Positions 12,660 through 28,330 of a DNA stretch of 64,000 bases are shown here, piece after piece. A program made the position numbers and the translations under genes. The notes below the pieces were generated by a model. It searched no databases. It was not told the origin of the DNA and saw only the letters and a list, made by a program, of their open reading frames with translations. Position 1 is the stretch's first letter. Every line of letters begins with the position of its first letter. Source of the stretch: Epiperipatus broadwayi (taxonomy: Eukaryota > Onychophora > Udeonychophora > Euonychophora > Peripatidae); the NCBI GenBank assembly GCA_028023455.1, contig JAQFVV010006454.1, positions 464,001 to 528,000 on the forward strand. Direction: 5' to 3'.

Positions 12660-13916
12660 TCAGATTTCCCACAATTCTGTTATCTTAACATTTGATGACT
12701 GGCGATTCATTAACATTTGACGATTTTTTGAAATCAACATAGCCTCTTTTATTTTACATTTATTATGACAACGTTCAATTTGAATAATTTTCATATTTTT
12801 ATAATCAAATTTAAATCCATATTGACAAGATTTATTATGATCAAATATAACAGATGATGAAGGTTTATTTACATCTGTTCCATATTGATTCTCTTTTTGA
12901 ATTCTATTATATAAAAGCATATGTTCTTTTATTCTCTTCTCAAATGTACACTTAGATTCACCAATGTATTGTATGCCACATCCACATGTCAATCTATATA
13001 TAATAGAATTTTGATTAAACTTTGAATTTTGAATTTTAGAATTATTAAGCAATCTATTTATGTTATTTGTAGAGAAAAAAGCAATATGACACAAACCATT
13101 ATAAATTTTCCTAATAAACTTGACCTGCTCATCTGATATAAATGGCATTGAAATCCATTTCATTTTGATATTTTTATTTTTAATTTTATTATAGTGTTGA
13201 TTTCTTTTAAATCCTTTAATAATATTAGCAATAGCATTTTTATAATAACCAATTTTCAACAAGTCATTAACAAATAAATGTACATTTTTAATTTTATCAC
13301 TAGAATATTTGCATAATTTTTCATTTCGAAATAAGAATAATTTCAATCCAGACAGCTTATGACACATAGGTACATGTGATTCATATGGAATAAAACCTCT
13401 AGTTTCAATTGGTTTAATTAACATAAGATAATCCAAACTATAAACATTAAGAGTAACTTGAATATCTAAGAATTTTATGGAATTGTATTTCTCTTTAGTT
13501 ATAACCCATTTTATATCCTTAATCTCATTTAATTCATTAAATAAATTGATTATTAATTTTTGTTTTCCACAAATAAAAACATCATCCACATATCTATGAT
13601 ATACTTTAATTTCTTGATATTTCAATTGTTTTAAAATTTTACTTTTATATGTTGATATAACAAAATTACAAATTTGAGTGACAGCAGGAAGACCCATTGG
13701 CCAACCAAAATTCATTTTATAATATTCCTTATTAAAATTAACATAAATATTTTTATCAATAAACTGCAATACTTTTATAATAAAATTTATAATATCAGAC
13801 TTTACATTTTTTGAAACAAGAGCATTATAAATAATATTAATTGACTCTATTCTATCTATTGATCCATACATTTCATTTATATCAAAAGTACAAATTGTGT
13901 CATGTAAGAATGACAC
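12660..13916 (-). CDS. Penelope-like reverse transcriptase/GIY-YIG endonuclease, N-truncated (left copy)
   Basis: An open frame of 418 codons with no stop. It starts at a GTG inside the palindrome centre, not at an ATG, so the true N-terminus is missing. Motifs in order: reverse transcriptase motif A FDINEMY (residues 11-17), motif B-like GWPMGLPAV (71-79), motif C YVDD (109-112), FLDI (149-152) typical of Penelope elements, a thumb region, a Cys-rich linker CGCG (311-314), GIY-YIG residues YIGE (317-320), R328, EH (331-332), FDHNKSC (358-364) and KIKEA (388-392). The family copies RNA into DNA at a nick made by its endonuclease. The finger motifs before motif A are absent, so activity is unlikely even though the frame is open. 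It diverges head-to-head from the right copy. Confidence 0.85.
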   Translation of the reverse strand: MSFLHDTICTFDINEMYGSIDRIESINIIYNALVSKNVKSDIINFIIKVLQFIDKNIYVNFNKEYYKMNFGWPMGLPAVTQICNFVISTYKSKILKQLKYQEIKVYHRYVDDVFICGKQKLIINLFNELNEIKDIKWVITKEKYNSIKFLDIQVTLNVYSLDYLMLIKPIETRGFIPYESHVPMCHKLSGLKLFLFRNEKLCKYSSDKIKNVHLFVNDLLKIGYYKNAIANIIKGFKRNQHYNKIKNKNIKMKWISMPFISDEQVKFIRKIYNGLCHIAFFSTNNINRLLNNSKIQNSKFNQNSIIYRLTCGCGIQYIGESKCTFEKRIKEHMLLYNRIQKENQYGTDVNKPSSSVIFDHNKSCQYGFKFDYKNMKIIQIERCHNKCKIKEAMLISKNRQMLMNRQSSNVKITELWEI

Positions 13917-15153
13917 AATTTGTACTTTTGATATAAATGAAATGTATGGATCAATAGATAGAATAGAGTCAATTAATATTATTTATAATGCTCTTGTTTC
14001 AAAAAATGTAAAGTCTGATATTATAAATTTTATTATAAAAGTATTGCAGTTTATTGATAAAAATATTTATGTTAATTTTAATAATGAATATTATAAAATG
14101 AATTTTGGTTGGCCAATGGGTCTTCCTGCTGTTGCTCAAATTTGTAATTTTGTTATATCAACATATGAAAGTAAAATTTTAAAACAATTGAAATATCAAG
14201 AAATTAAAGTATATCATAGATATGTGGATGATGTTTTTATTTGTGGAAAACAAGAATTAATAATCAATTTATTTAATGAATTAAATGAGATTAAGGATAT
14301 AAAATGGGTTATAACTAAAGAGAAATACAATTCCATAAAATTCTTAGATATTCAAGTTACTCTTAATGATTACAGTTTGGATTATCTTATGTTAATTAAA
14401 CCAATTGAAACTAGAGGTTTTATTCCATATGAATCACATGTACCTATGTGTCATAAGCTGTCTGGATTGAAATCATTCTTATTTCGAAATGAAAAATTAT
14501 GCAAATATTCTAGTGATAAAATTAAAAATGTACATTTATTTGTTAATGACTTGTTGAAAATTGGTTATTATAAAAATGCTATTGCTAATATTATTAAAGG
14601 ATTTAAAAGAAATCAACACTATAATAAAATTAAAAATAAAAATATCAAAATGAAATGGATTTCAATGCCATTTATATCAGATGAGCAGGTCAAGTTTATT
14701 AGGAAAATTTATAATGGTTTGTGTCATATTGCTTTTTTCTCTACAAATAACATAAATAGATTGCTTAATAATTCTAAAATTCAAAATTCAAAGTTTAATC
14801 AAAATTCTATTATATATAGATTGACATGTGGATGTGGCATACAATACACTGGTGAATCTAAGTGTACATTTGAGAAGAGAATAAAAGAACATATGCTTTT
14901 ATATAATAGAATTCAAAAAGAGAATCAATATGGAACAGATGTAAATAAACCTTCATCATCTGTTATATTTGATCATAATAAATCTTGTCAATATGGATTT
15001 AAATTTGATTATAAAAATATGAAAATTATTCAAATTGAACGTTGTCATAATAAACATAAAATAAAAGAGGCTATGTTGATTTCAAGAAATCGTCAAATGT
15101 TAATGAATCGCCAGTCATCAAATGTTAAGATAACAGAATTGTGGGAAATCTGA
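13897..15153 (+). CDS. Penelope-like reverse transcriptase/GIY-YIG endonuclease, N-truncated (right copy)
   Basis: Inverted partner of the minus-strand frame. It has the same 418-codon length, also begins at a GTG in the centre, and has the same motifs at the same residues (FDINEMY 11-17, YVDD 109-112, FLDI 149-152, CGCG 311-314). It differs at nine residues. One is in the endonuclease signature, where YIG has become YTG (317-319), which may impair that domain. Others include N63, E91 and H387. The frame has stayed open despite these changes, so the duplication is recent. The ATG at 13,910 is in another frame. The first in-frame Met is within motif A, which also argues for a truncated gene rather than a natural start. 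Confidence 0.85.
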   Translation: MSCKNDTICTFDINEMYGSIDRIESINIIYNALVSKNVKSDIINFIIKVLQFIDKNIYVNFNNEYYKMNFGWPMGLPAVAQICNFVISTYESKILKQLKYQEIKVYHRYVDDVFICGKQELIINLFNELNEIKDIKWVITKEKYNSIKFLDIQVTLNDYSLDYLMLIKPIETRGFIPYESHVPMCHKLSGLKSFLFRNEKLCKYSSDKIKNVHLFVNDLLKIGYYKNAIANIIKGFKRNQHYNKIKNKNIKMKWISMPFISDEQVKFIRKIYNGLCHIAFFSTNNINRLLNNSKIQNSKFNQNSIIYRLTCGCGIQYTGESKCTFEKRIKEHMLLYNRIQKENQYGTDVNKPSSSVIFDHNKSCQYGFKFDYKNMKIIQIERCHNKHKIKEAMLISRNRQMLMNRQSSNVKITELWEI

Positions 15154-15204
15154 ATTGAACTATGGGTATTGTTAAATGTTGTCTCGTTTTGATTATTCAA
15201 CATT

Positions 15205-15261
15205 ATATAGTTGATAAAGACTACAAAGTGTATAGTCGAAAGTACTTCTAAAAGAATATAT
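15205..15261 (+). ncRNA. Hammerhead-like three-way junction motif in PLE 3' region
   Basis: Fifty bases after the stop codon: helix I (ATATA 15,205-15,209 with TATAT 15,257-15,261), core TTGATAA (15,211-15,217), helix II (GACTA 15,219-15,223 with TAGTC 15,233-15,237), GAAA (15,238-15,241), self-complementary GTAC (15,242-15,245), helix III (TTC 15,246-15,248 with GAA 15,254-15,256). The core differs from hammerhead CTGATGA only at C3 to T and G8 to A. Those two bases pair in the known hammerhead structure, so the pair may be kept as U-A. Helices I-III show compensatory changes against 3,739-3,790. No UH cleavage site sits cleanly between helices III and I, so catalysis is unproven. Confidence 0.55.
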
Positions 15262-15394
15262 TTATATAAATTGTACTATGTTTTGATATATATATTGATT
15301 TGTATATTACATATATTGTGAAACGAATACAGATATCAAACTTTATTTACTACATATATATATAATATATTTACTACATATATATATAATACAA

Positions 15395-15475
15395 AGAGCA
15401 TTCCAATAGCTCTAAACAAGCTTATATTTTAAATGATAAATGCTACAAAAAAAGCATTCGAATTATCATTATATA
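15395..15475. mobile_element. Fragment of foldback family F1
   Basis: GAGCATTCCAATAGCTCTAA followed by CAAGCTTA and a hairpin with AAAAAAAGCATTCGAAT resembles the arm at about 33,625-33,680. Confidence 0.45.
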
Positions 15476-17424
15476 TATAATTGTATGTAATGTTTCAATA
15501 TATTTACACGTGAGTGTATTTTTTTCAAATATAACCTATATGTAACTGTTACTATAAATAATTGAAATGTATTCTAGCCATAGTTGAAACACACACCCAT
15601 ATATATATGAACATATATTAGCAGATTATTACTAGCAAATGGTTTGTTTATCTTAGTTATCAAATAAAAAAAAAGATAGAAAAAAATTTGAATATATATA
15701 TATCATTATTGCGTGATTATTCAAAACATTTTACAATTATAAAATGCAATCTCATATAATTCATACTGATTCAGTAGTCTATTTATTTGATTTTATTTAT
15801 TTCCCGTTCTACTTTTTAATACTTCACAAAAAAAATCTTTTTTAATGTCACTAAGGTAAAATCCTTTTGATAAAAAATTCGTCACCTCCTTATTAATGTT
15901 TCTTTAAAAATTGTATATTAAACTGATATTTTTTATGTAAAATTTAAGATAAAATTTATATTTAAACATTCTAAATTTACAGTTTACTATAGCAACTTCC
16001 AAAAGCTAATAAACATACCTACAGGTGTTAAGACTTTGACTTTATATTTTCAATAAATTATGATACTTCTTAGTCAAATATTTCTGATGCTTCGAAATTA
16101 CGTGTTTATGGTTTTTGTTTTTCTTACTTCTTACAATGCAATAATTTGCAGTATATTAATTTTGTTTATTTAAATATAGTAAATTTATCGCTAAGATAAA
16201 ACATACTATTTTTCTCTAAAATGCAGCCTTTACATTTGTGTCTGACTTCATCTTAATATCAAAGTTCGTTTTTTACAAATTGTTGCAATAGCATTTAAAT
16301 TAATTTAAAATAATTGACATCTCTCAATGTTGTTGTTTTTTTCCATTATTTTTTCATAAAGCAATTAATTTTTAAAAACATTAAATAATTTATAAAATTA
16401 TTTAAATGTTGTTTTCAAAATATTAAGAACATTAAGTTAATCGCAGTTTTCGTCGTCGAATAAAATAGCAGGAAATTCAACAAACTGAAAGAGTATCATT
16501 TAAAAGAGGAACTGTTTGTGTTGCTTTTCCAACAGATATATACTACATATTTATGCTGTAATTGTACGGGATGTGGAAATGAGGGAGGAATGGTTCTAGT
16601 TTGTTGACGCCAAACAGATGTCGGTATGTTGGATTGTAACTGATAGAAGACAGAAAAAGCTTTTTTTTACTCAAATACTCAGTAGAATCTCTAAACTCAA
16701 ATTAAAATTTACAAGGGGTAGCTTTTAAATTCAATAATAAATAATTGGAGAAAAGAAAACTTTATCATTTATAAGTCAAACTCTAATAGTAATTAATATG
16801 GAAGTGTGTTAGCTTTGAAATAAGATCTCACACTAAACAAGTCAATCCTAATAATAATGAAAAGAATACTCCAATTTTATTATTTCTCTATACTGTAATT
16901 ATTTAACTTTCAAATTTTAACATTAAAATTCAGCAATGAGATTTGACCACTTGCTAAATATAAAATAAAAATTAAAAAAATATTTTATTGAATCTAAACT
17001 ATATTTACAAACCAATTAAATATAAAGAATTTAGGTTTGCCCAAAGTAGCATTTCACTACTCTCAGGGAAAAATAGTTATATTATCACAATCAAGTATTG
17101 CACCATGCCTCACATCTACAGAAAAGTGACGTGATTAAAAAAAAATGAAGTCAAACATTAAATAAAATAATTGGTTCGTCTGTTATTTATGATGTATATT
17201 TTTATTTTTTATTTTTAGAGTGGCAACAATAACATAAAATAACAAAACAAGAACATCTATTCCATCTCATAGGTTTGTCAACTGATTCATAAAACTCATG
17301 TTGAGTAACATTTGATACTGATATATTAGCTTAAATATATCATTGGGTTCAAGTGTATCAGTGTTATGAAATAGTGTGAGAATGGTGGGTCATATAAAAG
17401 TCTGTGCTAATATACCCTATATTT
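15476..17424. other. Non-coding stretch
   Basis: A/T-rich with short TA runs. A small G-richer patch lies at about 16,565-16,650. No gene, fold or repeat boundary could be supported. Confidence 0.5.
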
Positions 17425-17429
17425 TACAT

Positions 17430-17650
17430 ATATCATCATCATCAACAACCATTATCAATCCACTGCAGGATGAAGGTCTCTCCAAGTTTAATCCATCTTC
17501 TCCAATCTGTAGCTTCTCTTCTCCACATCACTCTGCACATCTTATTTCATCCATCCATCTCACATGTGATCTCTTACTCTGTCTTTTACATTCTCTTGGA
17601 ATCCAATTTAAGATTTCAATTGTCCATCTATTATCATCTATAGACACAGG
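17430..17650 (-). pseudogene. LINE 3' end fragment with TGA-repeat tail
   Basis: Minus-strand translation gives the end of a LINE reverse transcriptase protein: DRWTIEILNWIPRECKRQ, then a block RWMDEIR, then WRREATDWRRW and LGETFILQWID. This is the usual R-W-x-D-D-I ... W-x-L-x-E-x-Y-x-Q-Q-W ending of such proteins. A short TGA/TGT repeat (plus strand ATC at 17,432-17,450) follows the stop, as in its relative at 49.6 kb. At least one frameshift lies between RWMDEIR and WRREAT. The copy is strongly 5'-truncated and non-functional. Confidence 0.75.
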
Positions 17651-19085
17651 TATATAATAAGCCTCTGTGTTTCAGTTATTAAATTACATTTATGTTTAAC
17701 TGAAGACTATTTGTGTCATATAACTAGGTAACATAAAATAATAATAATAATACTTGCTAACATATAAAGAGTTTGAGATCACAGATTCATTTTGGGGTAG
17801 AATTATATTAACTTTTCAAGTAAAAAAAAAAAAACACAAGATATATATGTGTTCTTTGAACTACATTTACCTTTTCTTGAAATATTCAAATACTAATATT
17901 TTTTTGAAATAATTTATTTTATTTAATCAAAACCTTTAAACTTGGCAAAATCATTATTACATTTATGCTTAACTTTATAAAGTCTAGTGGTGATTTTATC
18001 ATGACAGTATAGTGGCTCATAAATATTTCTTCATATAAAGTGTTTATAAACAATATCCGGGTTTCTAGGATTACACATATATACTCATATATAAAATATT
18101 ATAATAGAAAATCTACCTTTCAAACATAGCTAATGATTACCAAATGATCTCAATATATACACAAGTAAAAGAATATACTTTGCTAATAATAATCACATCA
18201 AAAAATTTTAACATTTAAAGTAGTCTTCATATTCTAACAAATGCTGATAAAAGTTCATCTAATGCATTTATATAATGTTATGCATATATGATATATGTTA
18301 AGTGTACATGTATAAATTATAAATAAAAATAATAATACTAATACATGTTTATGAGTTTTAATATTTTCATAAAATACTAAAGAAAAAAATGTGACAAAAA
18401 AAAAGAATATGTCAGTTTTAAACATTAATTATACTCGATCGACTTGCTCTTATAATATTTTTATTTTATTAATAAAATAAACAGTTATTTGAAGGACTCT
18501 CTGCTTTGGCTTTGGCTTGACTTTATTACTATGTCTTACGAAGTCTAGTACTGATGAGCACATAAATTTTCAAATAGTTTGAGTTGATGGTGAAATATTA
18601 TTTCTGCAAATCATGCTGAAATGGAATATAATATTAATCGGAATTATTAAAATGTTTCTTTCATTGTAGAGTTCTGTTGCCTTTCTCTGAGCAAATGCTT
18701 AATATACCTTTTATACATGCACGCTTGTTAATGCTCTTTCATTTAGTGAAAACTAATAGTAAGAAAAAGGAATCAAGGCATTGGGTAGCTGGCTTATTTA
18801 CTCATACATTTTATATCCATGTTTAGTTCAAATAAGAATTCTTTTATTTTTAGATAAATAAGACAAAATTAGCAAGAATAAAATTTTGCTAGCTGTTTTT
18901 AAGCTGAAAAAGTAATAATAACAAAACATGATCTTTTTGTGCCTTTTTCTTTTATTATGAAATTGATCTCCATCGTATTTTAGATTTATAACCTTTCGAA
19001 AAATATTCAGTTTAACTCTTATTGTTAATCATTAAATTAATGTGTATATTGATAATAATCCCATTAACATTAACTTCAAACATTT
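17651..19085. other. Non-coding stretch
   Basis: A/T-rich sequence with short simple repeats. No coding similarity or strong fold seen. Confidence 0.5.
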
Positions 19086-19520
19086 AACATTATATTGTTA
19101 ACACTAATAAAATAAATAATCATACAGATAATATATATATATATATATAAGCAGCTTAAAATATACATAAAAAATACATATACATAAATTACAAAACTTT
19201 CTTTTTTTCCAAATAAATAGATTCAATGGTATATTTTTAACTTTTTCTTGTTATTAACAATGCAATTATTATAATTTTTATATAATTCTTTTGACTACTT
19301 TTTATTCAACATTATATTGTTAACACTAATAAAATAAATAATCATACAGATAATATATATATATATCAGCTTAAAATATACACAAAAAATACATATACAT
19401 AAATTACAAAACTTTCTTTTTTCCAAATAAATAGATTCAATGGTATATTTTTAACTTTTCTTGTTATTAACAATGCAATTATTATAATTTTTATATAATT
19501 CTTTTGTCTACTTTTTATTC
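19086..19520. repeat. Recent tandem duplication, about 220-bp unit
   Basis: Unit one (19,086-19,307) and unit two (19,308-19,520) are nearly identical. They differ mainly in the length of an internal TA run, a small indel near the TA run and homopolymer lengths. The unit starts AACATTATATTGTTAACACT. No gene is involved. Confidence 0.9.
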
Positions 19521-24772
<5,252 letters not shown>

Positions 24773-25450
24773 TATGATCAATAGATGGCTTTTTACCAAA
24801 AACACCGACCAAGCATTTTGTTTACATAAATTATCAAAGAGTCAGAATTAACTATCTCTTTTATTTTAGCCCACCTTCAGATCAGCTGATTTCAAGCTGA
24901 TTTGCTATCATCAGTGAAGGACAGAGCCAAGAAATTAGATCTAAACACTGACTCCAAGTGTTTATGCACAAAGTTTCTATCAGTTTGCAAGAATGAAATT
25001 TTTCAGACCGATAAAGTCTTCAAACTCAGCCAAACAAGCTAGATAGCTATATGGGTCTGATCTCAGTTCAGTTTCTCCACATAGTCAAAGCCTCTGCAAT
25101 CTATATCATTGCAGAAACCTTTAAAAGTAGATTTATGACTATGTGGAGAAACTGAACTGAGATCAGACCCATATAGCTATCTAGCTTGTTTGGCTGAGTT
25201 TGAAGACTTTATCGGTCTGAAAAATTTCATGCTTGCAAACTGATAGAAACTTTGTGCATAAACACTTGGAGTCAGTGTTTAGATCTAGTTTCTTGGCTCT
25301 GTCCTTCACTGATGATAGCAAATCAGCTTGAAATCAGCTGATCTGAAGGTGGGCTAAAATGAAAGATATAGTTAATTCTGACTCTTTGATCGTTTATGTA
25401 AACAAAATGCTTGGTCGGTATTTTTGGTAAAACGCCATCTATTGATCATA
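24773..25450. mobile_element. 678-bp foldback element
   Basis: Arms 24,773-25,087 and 25,136-25,450 (315 bp each) are near-identical inverted copies with a few substitutions and balanced small indels. The 48-bp loop has its own hairpin (CTGCAAT with ATTGCAG at about 25,094-25,115). The outer word is TATGATCAAT and its inverse. No open frame. It is a MITE or foldback element, and the high arm identity suggests recent origin or gene conversion between arms. Confidence 0.85.
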
Positions 25451-27980
25451 AATACAAGCTACAGCAGGTTTTAACGTGATTAAAACTTGGTTTTGTTTTT
25501 CATATATATATTGAACAGCCCACCTTGTTTATATTATATAACAACAATAATTAGAAATATAAAATATTTTTCCTTCCTTACTAAAACCATCCAATCTCTG
25601 AAGGTGTCTGGTCCTCAGGTAGAGTGAACAATATCATTGGTAGCATGTTACTAATAATATAAAACTTGTCTACTAGACAAATACTGGCCAATTAAACACC
25701 TTATTCATTTTAAGGTAAACCATTTAGGCACCAGTCAATCACATAGTAATTAACATGTTTACCTGAACAGCAACGATTCTAGTACCTGAGATCCAAGGTA
25801 GCTCATCAAGTTATAGCTGCCTTTAAAAAAAAATCCGCCTGATCTAAAAATTCTATTTTTAATAATAATGACAATTTACTGTCTGATAAACTTTAGCGTC
25901 CACAAATAACAAATCCTTATTTTAAAAGAAAAATTATCCTTATTCTTTTAACTGTAATTTAATCATTTATCAATAATAATTAAGTCTATCCATTCCCACT
26001 TTACTAAAAATATTATTTCAGCATAAACATGTGTATTCATATATCAAGATAAATATTTCAACGACAGTTTAATTTTTTTTTTTTTTTAAAAACCATCATT
26101 TTGTTTTATAATTCAACCACACACACTCTCTTCATTTAACTAAAAATATACATAACATATTAAATTAAAATTCACACATACATACAATTAATGTCTCTGA
26201 ATAAGTTGAACGCAGAAGCCGATATCATTTATATCTTCCAGCTACTATTCGGTAAAGTTTAAAGTTTTATTTATTTGTTTATCACAGTTTTAAAAGAACA
26301 ATACTTAGAGAATAGGAAAATTAAACATTACCTAGGATTTGAAAAATAATTTGACATACATACAACAAAAAGTAATTTCTGTAGAATGTTATCTCTGTTT
26401 AGTGCTGAATTCCTCATAAATCTTCCCTCAATTCGTAATGTTACATGGCATTCATGGATCTATGCATGCATACTCTTGCTTTGTTGACTTTATCCAAACA
26501 TGTTTTTTTTTCCTTTGAACTATCTGCTGATGGTATTGCAGATAATTCTCTAGTTAGCTGCACGGTAGGATGAATTTAACAATGCATCATTTTGCCTGAA
26601 TAGCAATTTATATAGTTTTCTTTTGATTCTTTGATTTTAAAAAAATATTTTGAAATATTTTAAAAATATAATAGAAATGGAATGTTGAAATTAAAACCGT
26701 CTTAAACAAGGACCAAGTTTGCTTATATCCAGCGTTTTTTATCTCCTGAAATTATTGTCATTTACGTCACTCTGATTGGGCTGCTATTTTTTTTTATTCA
26801 AAATGTTTACACACACACACATTTAATTATTTTATTAAAAAAAAAAACAAATTTTCTTTATTACTTTTATTATGAACTAATCAAAAGTAATATTAAATCA
26901 TTTTTATTTCACTTTCTTTTTTTTCCTTAAAATAAAAAAAATCTTACCCTTCTTTTAAAATCGTTTATTATTTATTTTTTCTTTAACAAGAAACCCCCTA
27001 CCCTACTCTTTTGTTTTTAAATTTTATTTTCCTTCAACTTTTAACTTTTATTTTAACTTAATTTTACCACTTTAATTTTAAAGATGAAATTTATTAAATA
27101 TTATTATTTTTAAAGTATATTACACATTTGGTCACGATGTACCTCGGTACAATATATATATATAAATTTAAAGTGCAACATTTTGAAATTTGGATTATCA
27201 ATTGAGAGTTATCTTATACATAGATATATAAATTAATGAATTAAGATAATTGATAAACTGATATTTTCTTGTGCATTATCTTTAGTAATTATTTCATTCA
27301 ATATACAGATCAAAGAGAATCAGGTTCTCCAGATATATGGTGGAAATAAAAATGGAATTAATTAGAGAAAATGTTAAAATAAGGTTTTATAATTAATAAT
27401 TTCATTTTCCTTAATTAAGTTTATAATGTTAAAGTTAGTATTTAATATGTGGCTGTGACATCATTTAGTACACCACAGAAAATATAGATTTAAGAGCACT
27501 TTTAGGAGAGGATTAGATTTTAAACCAAATCTAAATCATTTTCCAGATACTGGAAAAATGTGGTTGTTATCATGAGCTGTCTAAACATTACAATATCAGT
27601 AAAATAAACTCCTGGTAGTTTCCTCTCCAGGATTTATGAGACTTATTGGCTAATTGTAATCTACTTTGACAGTAAAACTATTGATATATAAAATTTTGTA
27701 TAGATCTATTGATGAGATAATGCACAAAATACCATAAGAACAGAATTGTGATTTCTAAAATTATTTTATTGACCTAATAAAAGCAATTCACTCTATTGAT
27801 TGGGAAAGTTGTGAAAATAATTAATAGTAGGCAGTTATTTTGAGATATTCATTTTTTGTACAGTTTGTCATCATCATCTATAAAAGTAATACTATAAAAA
27901 GAATAAATCTGAGAAATATAAAAATAAAATTATGCTACAGATTTGGATAATTATTAATTAGGATTTTTTTGTTTATTTTT
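25451..27980. other. Non-coding stretch
   Basis: A/T-rich, including pyrimidine-rich patches at about 26,880-27,080 and a CA run at about 26,808-26,820. No supported gene or element. Confidence 0.5.
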
Positions 27981-27991
27981 TTCATTTTTAG

Positions 27992-28015
27992 GATAGTGAT
28001 AATGAGTTTTATGAA
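27992..28015 (+). other. Possible 24-bp microexon
   Basis: A textbook acceptor (long T tract, CATTTTTAG) is followed by 24 bp reading DSDNEFYE in frame 0 and then GTAGGT. A second donor, GTAAGG, at 28,025 would make 33 bp (DSDNEFYEVGI). The acidic peptide looks protein-like, but I cannot assign it. The sequence from 28,023 onwards is a dispersed repeat also found at 19,811-19,835, which makes the longer form less likely. Confidence 0.3.
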
Positions 28016-28269
28016 GTAGGTATTGTAAGGATTGGATGGCTCAATTCTCATAATTTATTATCATATCTATAAAAAAGAGAGATTATATACATATGTATTA
28101 CCGGTCAAAATAGTATGCTCACTTAACAAGATTCAAATCCTAAGCAAAAGTACCTCAAATCCGATCATGCTTGAGATACACAGGTCTGGAGCAATCCTGA
28201 ATTCTAACCTATTTGCCTATTCTTCGAATCTCTGACCCTATGAATAACAATCCTGATGATACAGTAAAA

Positions 28270-28330
28270 TTATTTTAATTCCGGGCCCAGAAGCAAAGCG
28301 GTAGAGCATAAGATCAGACTGATGATGATG
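28270..28330 (+). repeat. tRNA-like (SINE-type) fragment, weak
   Basis: AAAGCGGTAGAGCAT resembles the A box of a tRNA promoter and is followed by AGATCAGACTGATGATGATG. No B box was found. If real it is a decayed SINE head. Confidence 0.2.

Larger units (their letters stand above)
12503..15309. repeat. 2.8-kb near-perfect palindrome of two head-to-head PLE copies
   Basis: The left arm 12,503-13,903 is the inverse of the right arm 13,910-15,309, with only the 6-bp spacer GTAAGA between them. Arm lengths are 1,401 and 1,400 bp. The encoded proteins differ at 9 of 413 shared residues, and I found one 1-bp indel outside the genes. Homology ends outward in TA-rich DNA just after the PLE 3' region. 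Both copies are cut 5' at the same point, just before reverse transcriptase motif A. This points to inverted duplication or template switching rather than two independent insertions. Confidence 0.95.

Noticed and set aside
12503-15309. Palindrome as a pure sequencing foldback artefact
   Set aside because: The arms differ by substitutions with no frame loss and end at the PLE 3' boundary, which an artefact would not respect.
17376-17657. Plus-strand frames of 93 and 79 codons
   Set aside because: Antisense shadows of the LINE 3' end that reads on the minus strand with conserved family motifs.
28032-28235. 67-codon plus-strand frame
   Set aside because: It begins in a dispersed repeat word and shows no protein-like motif.
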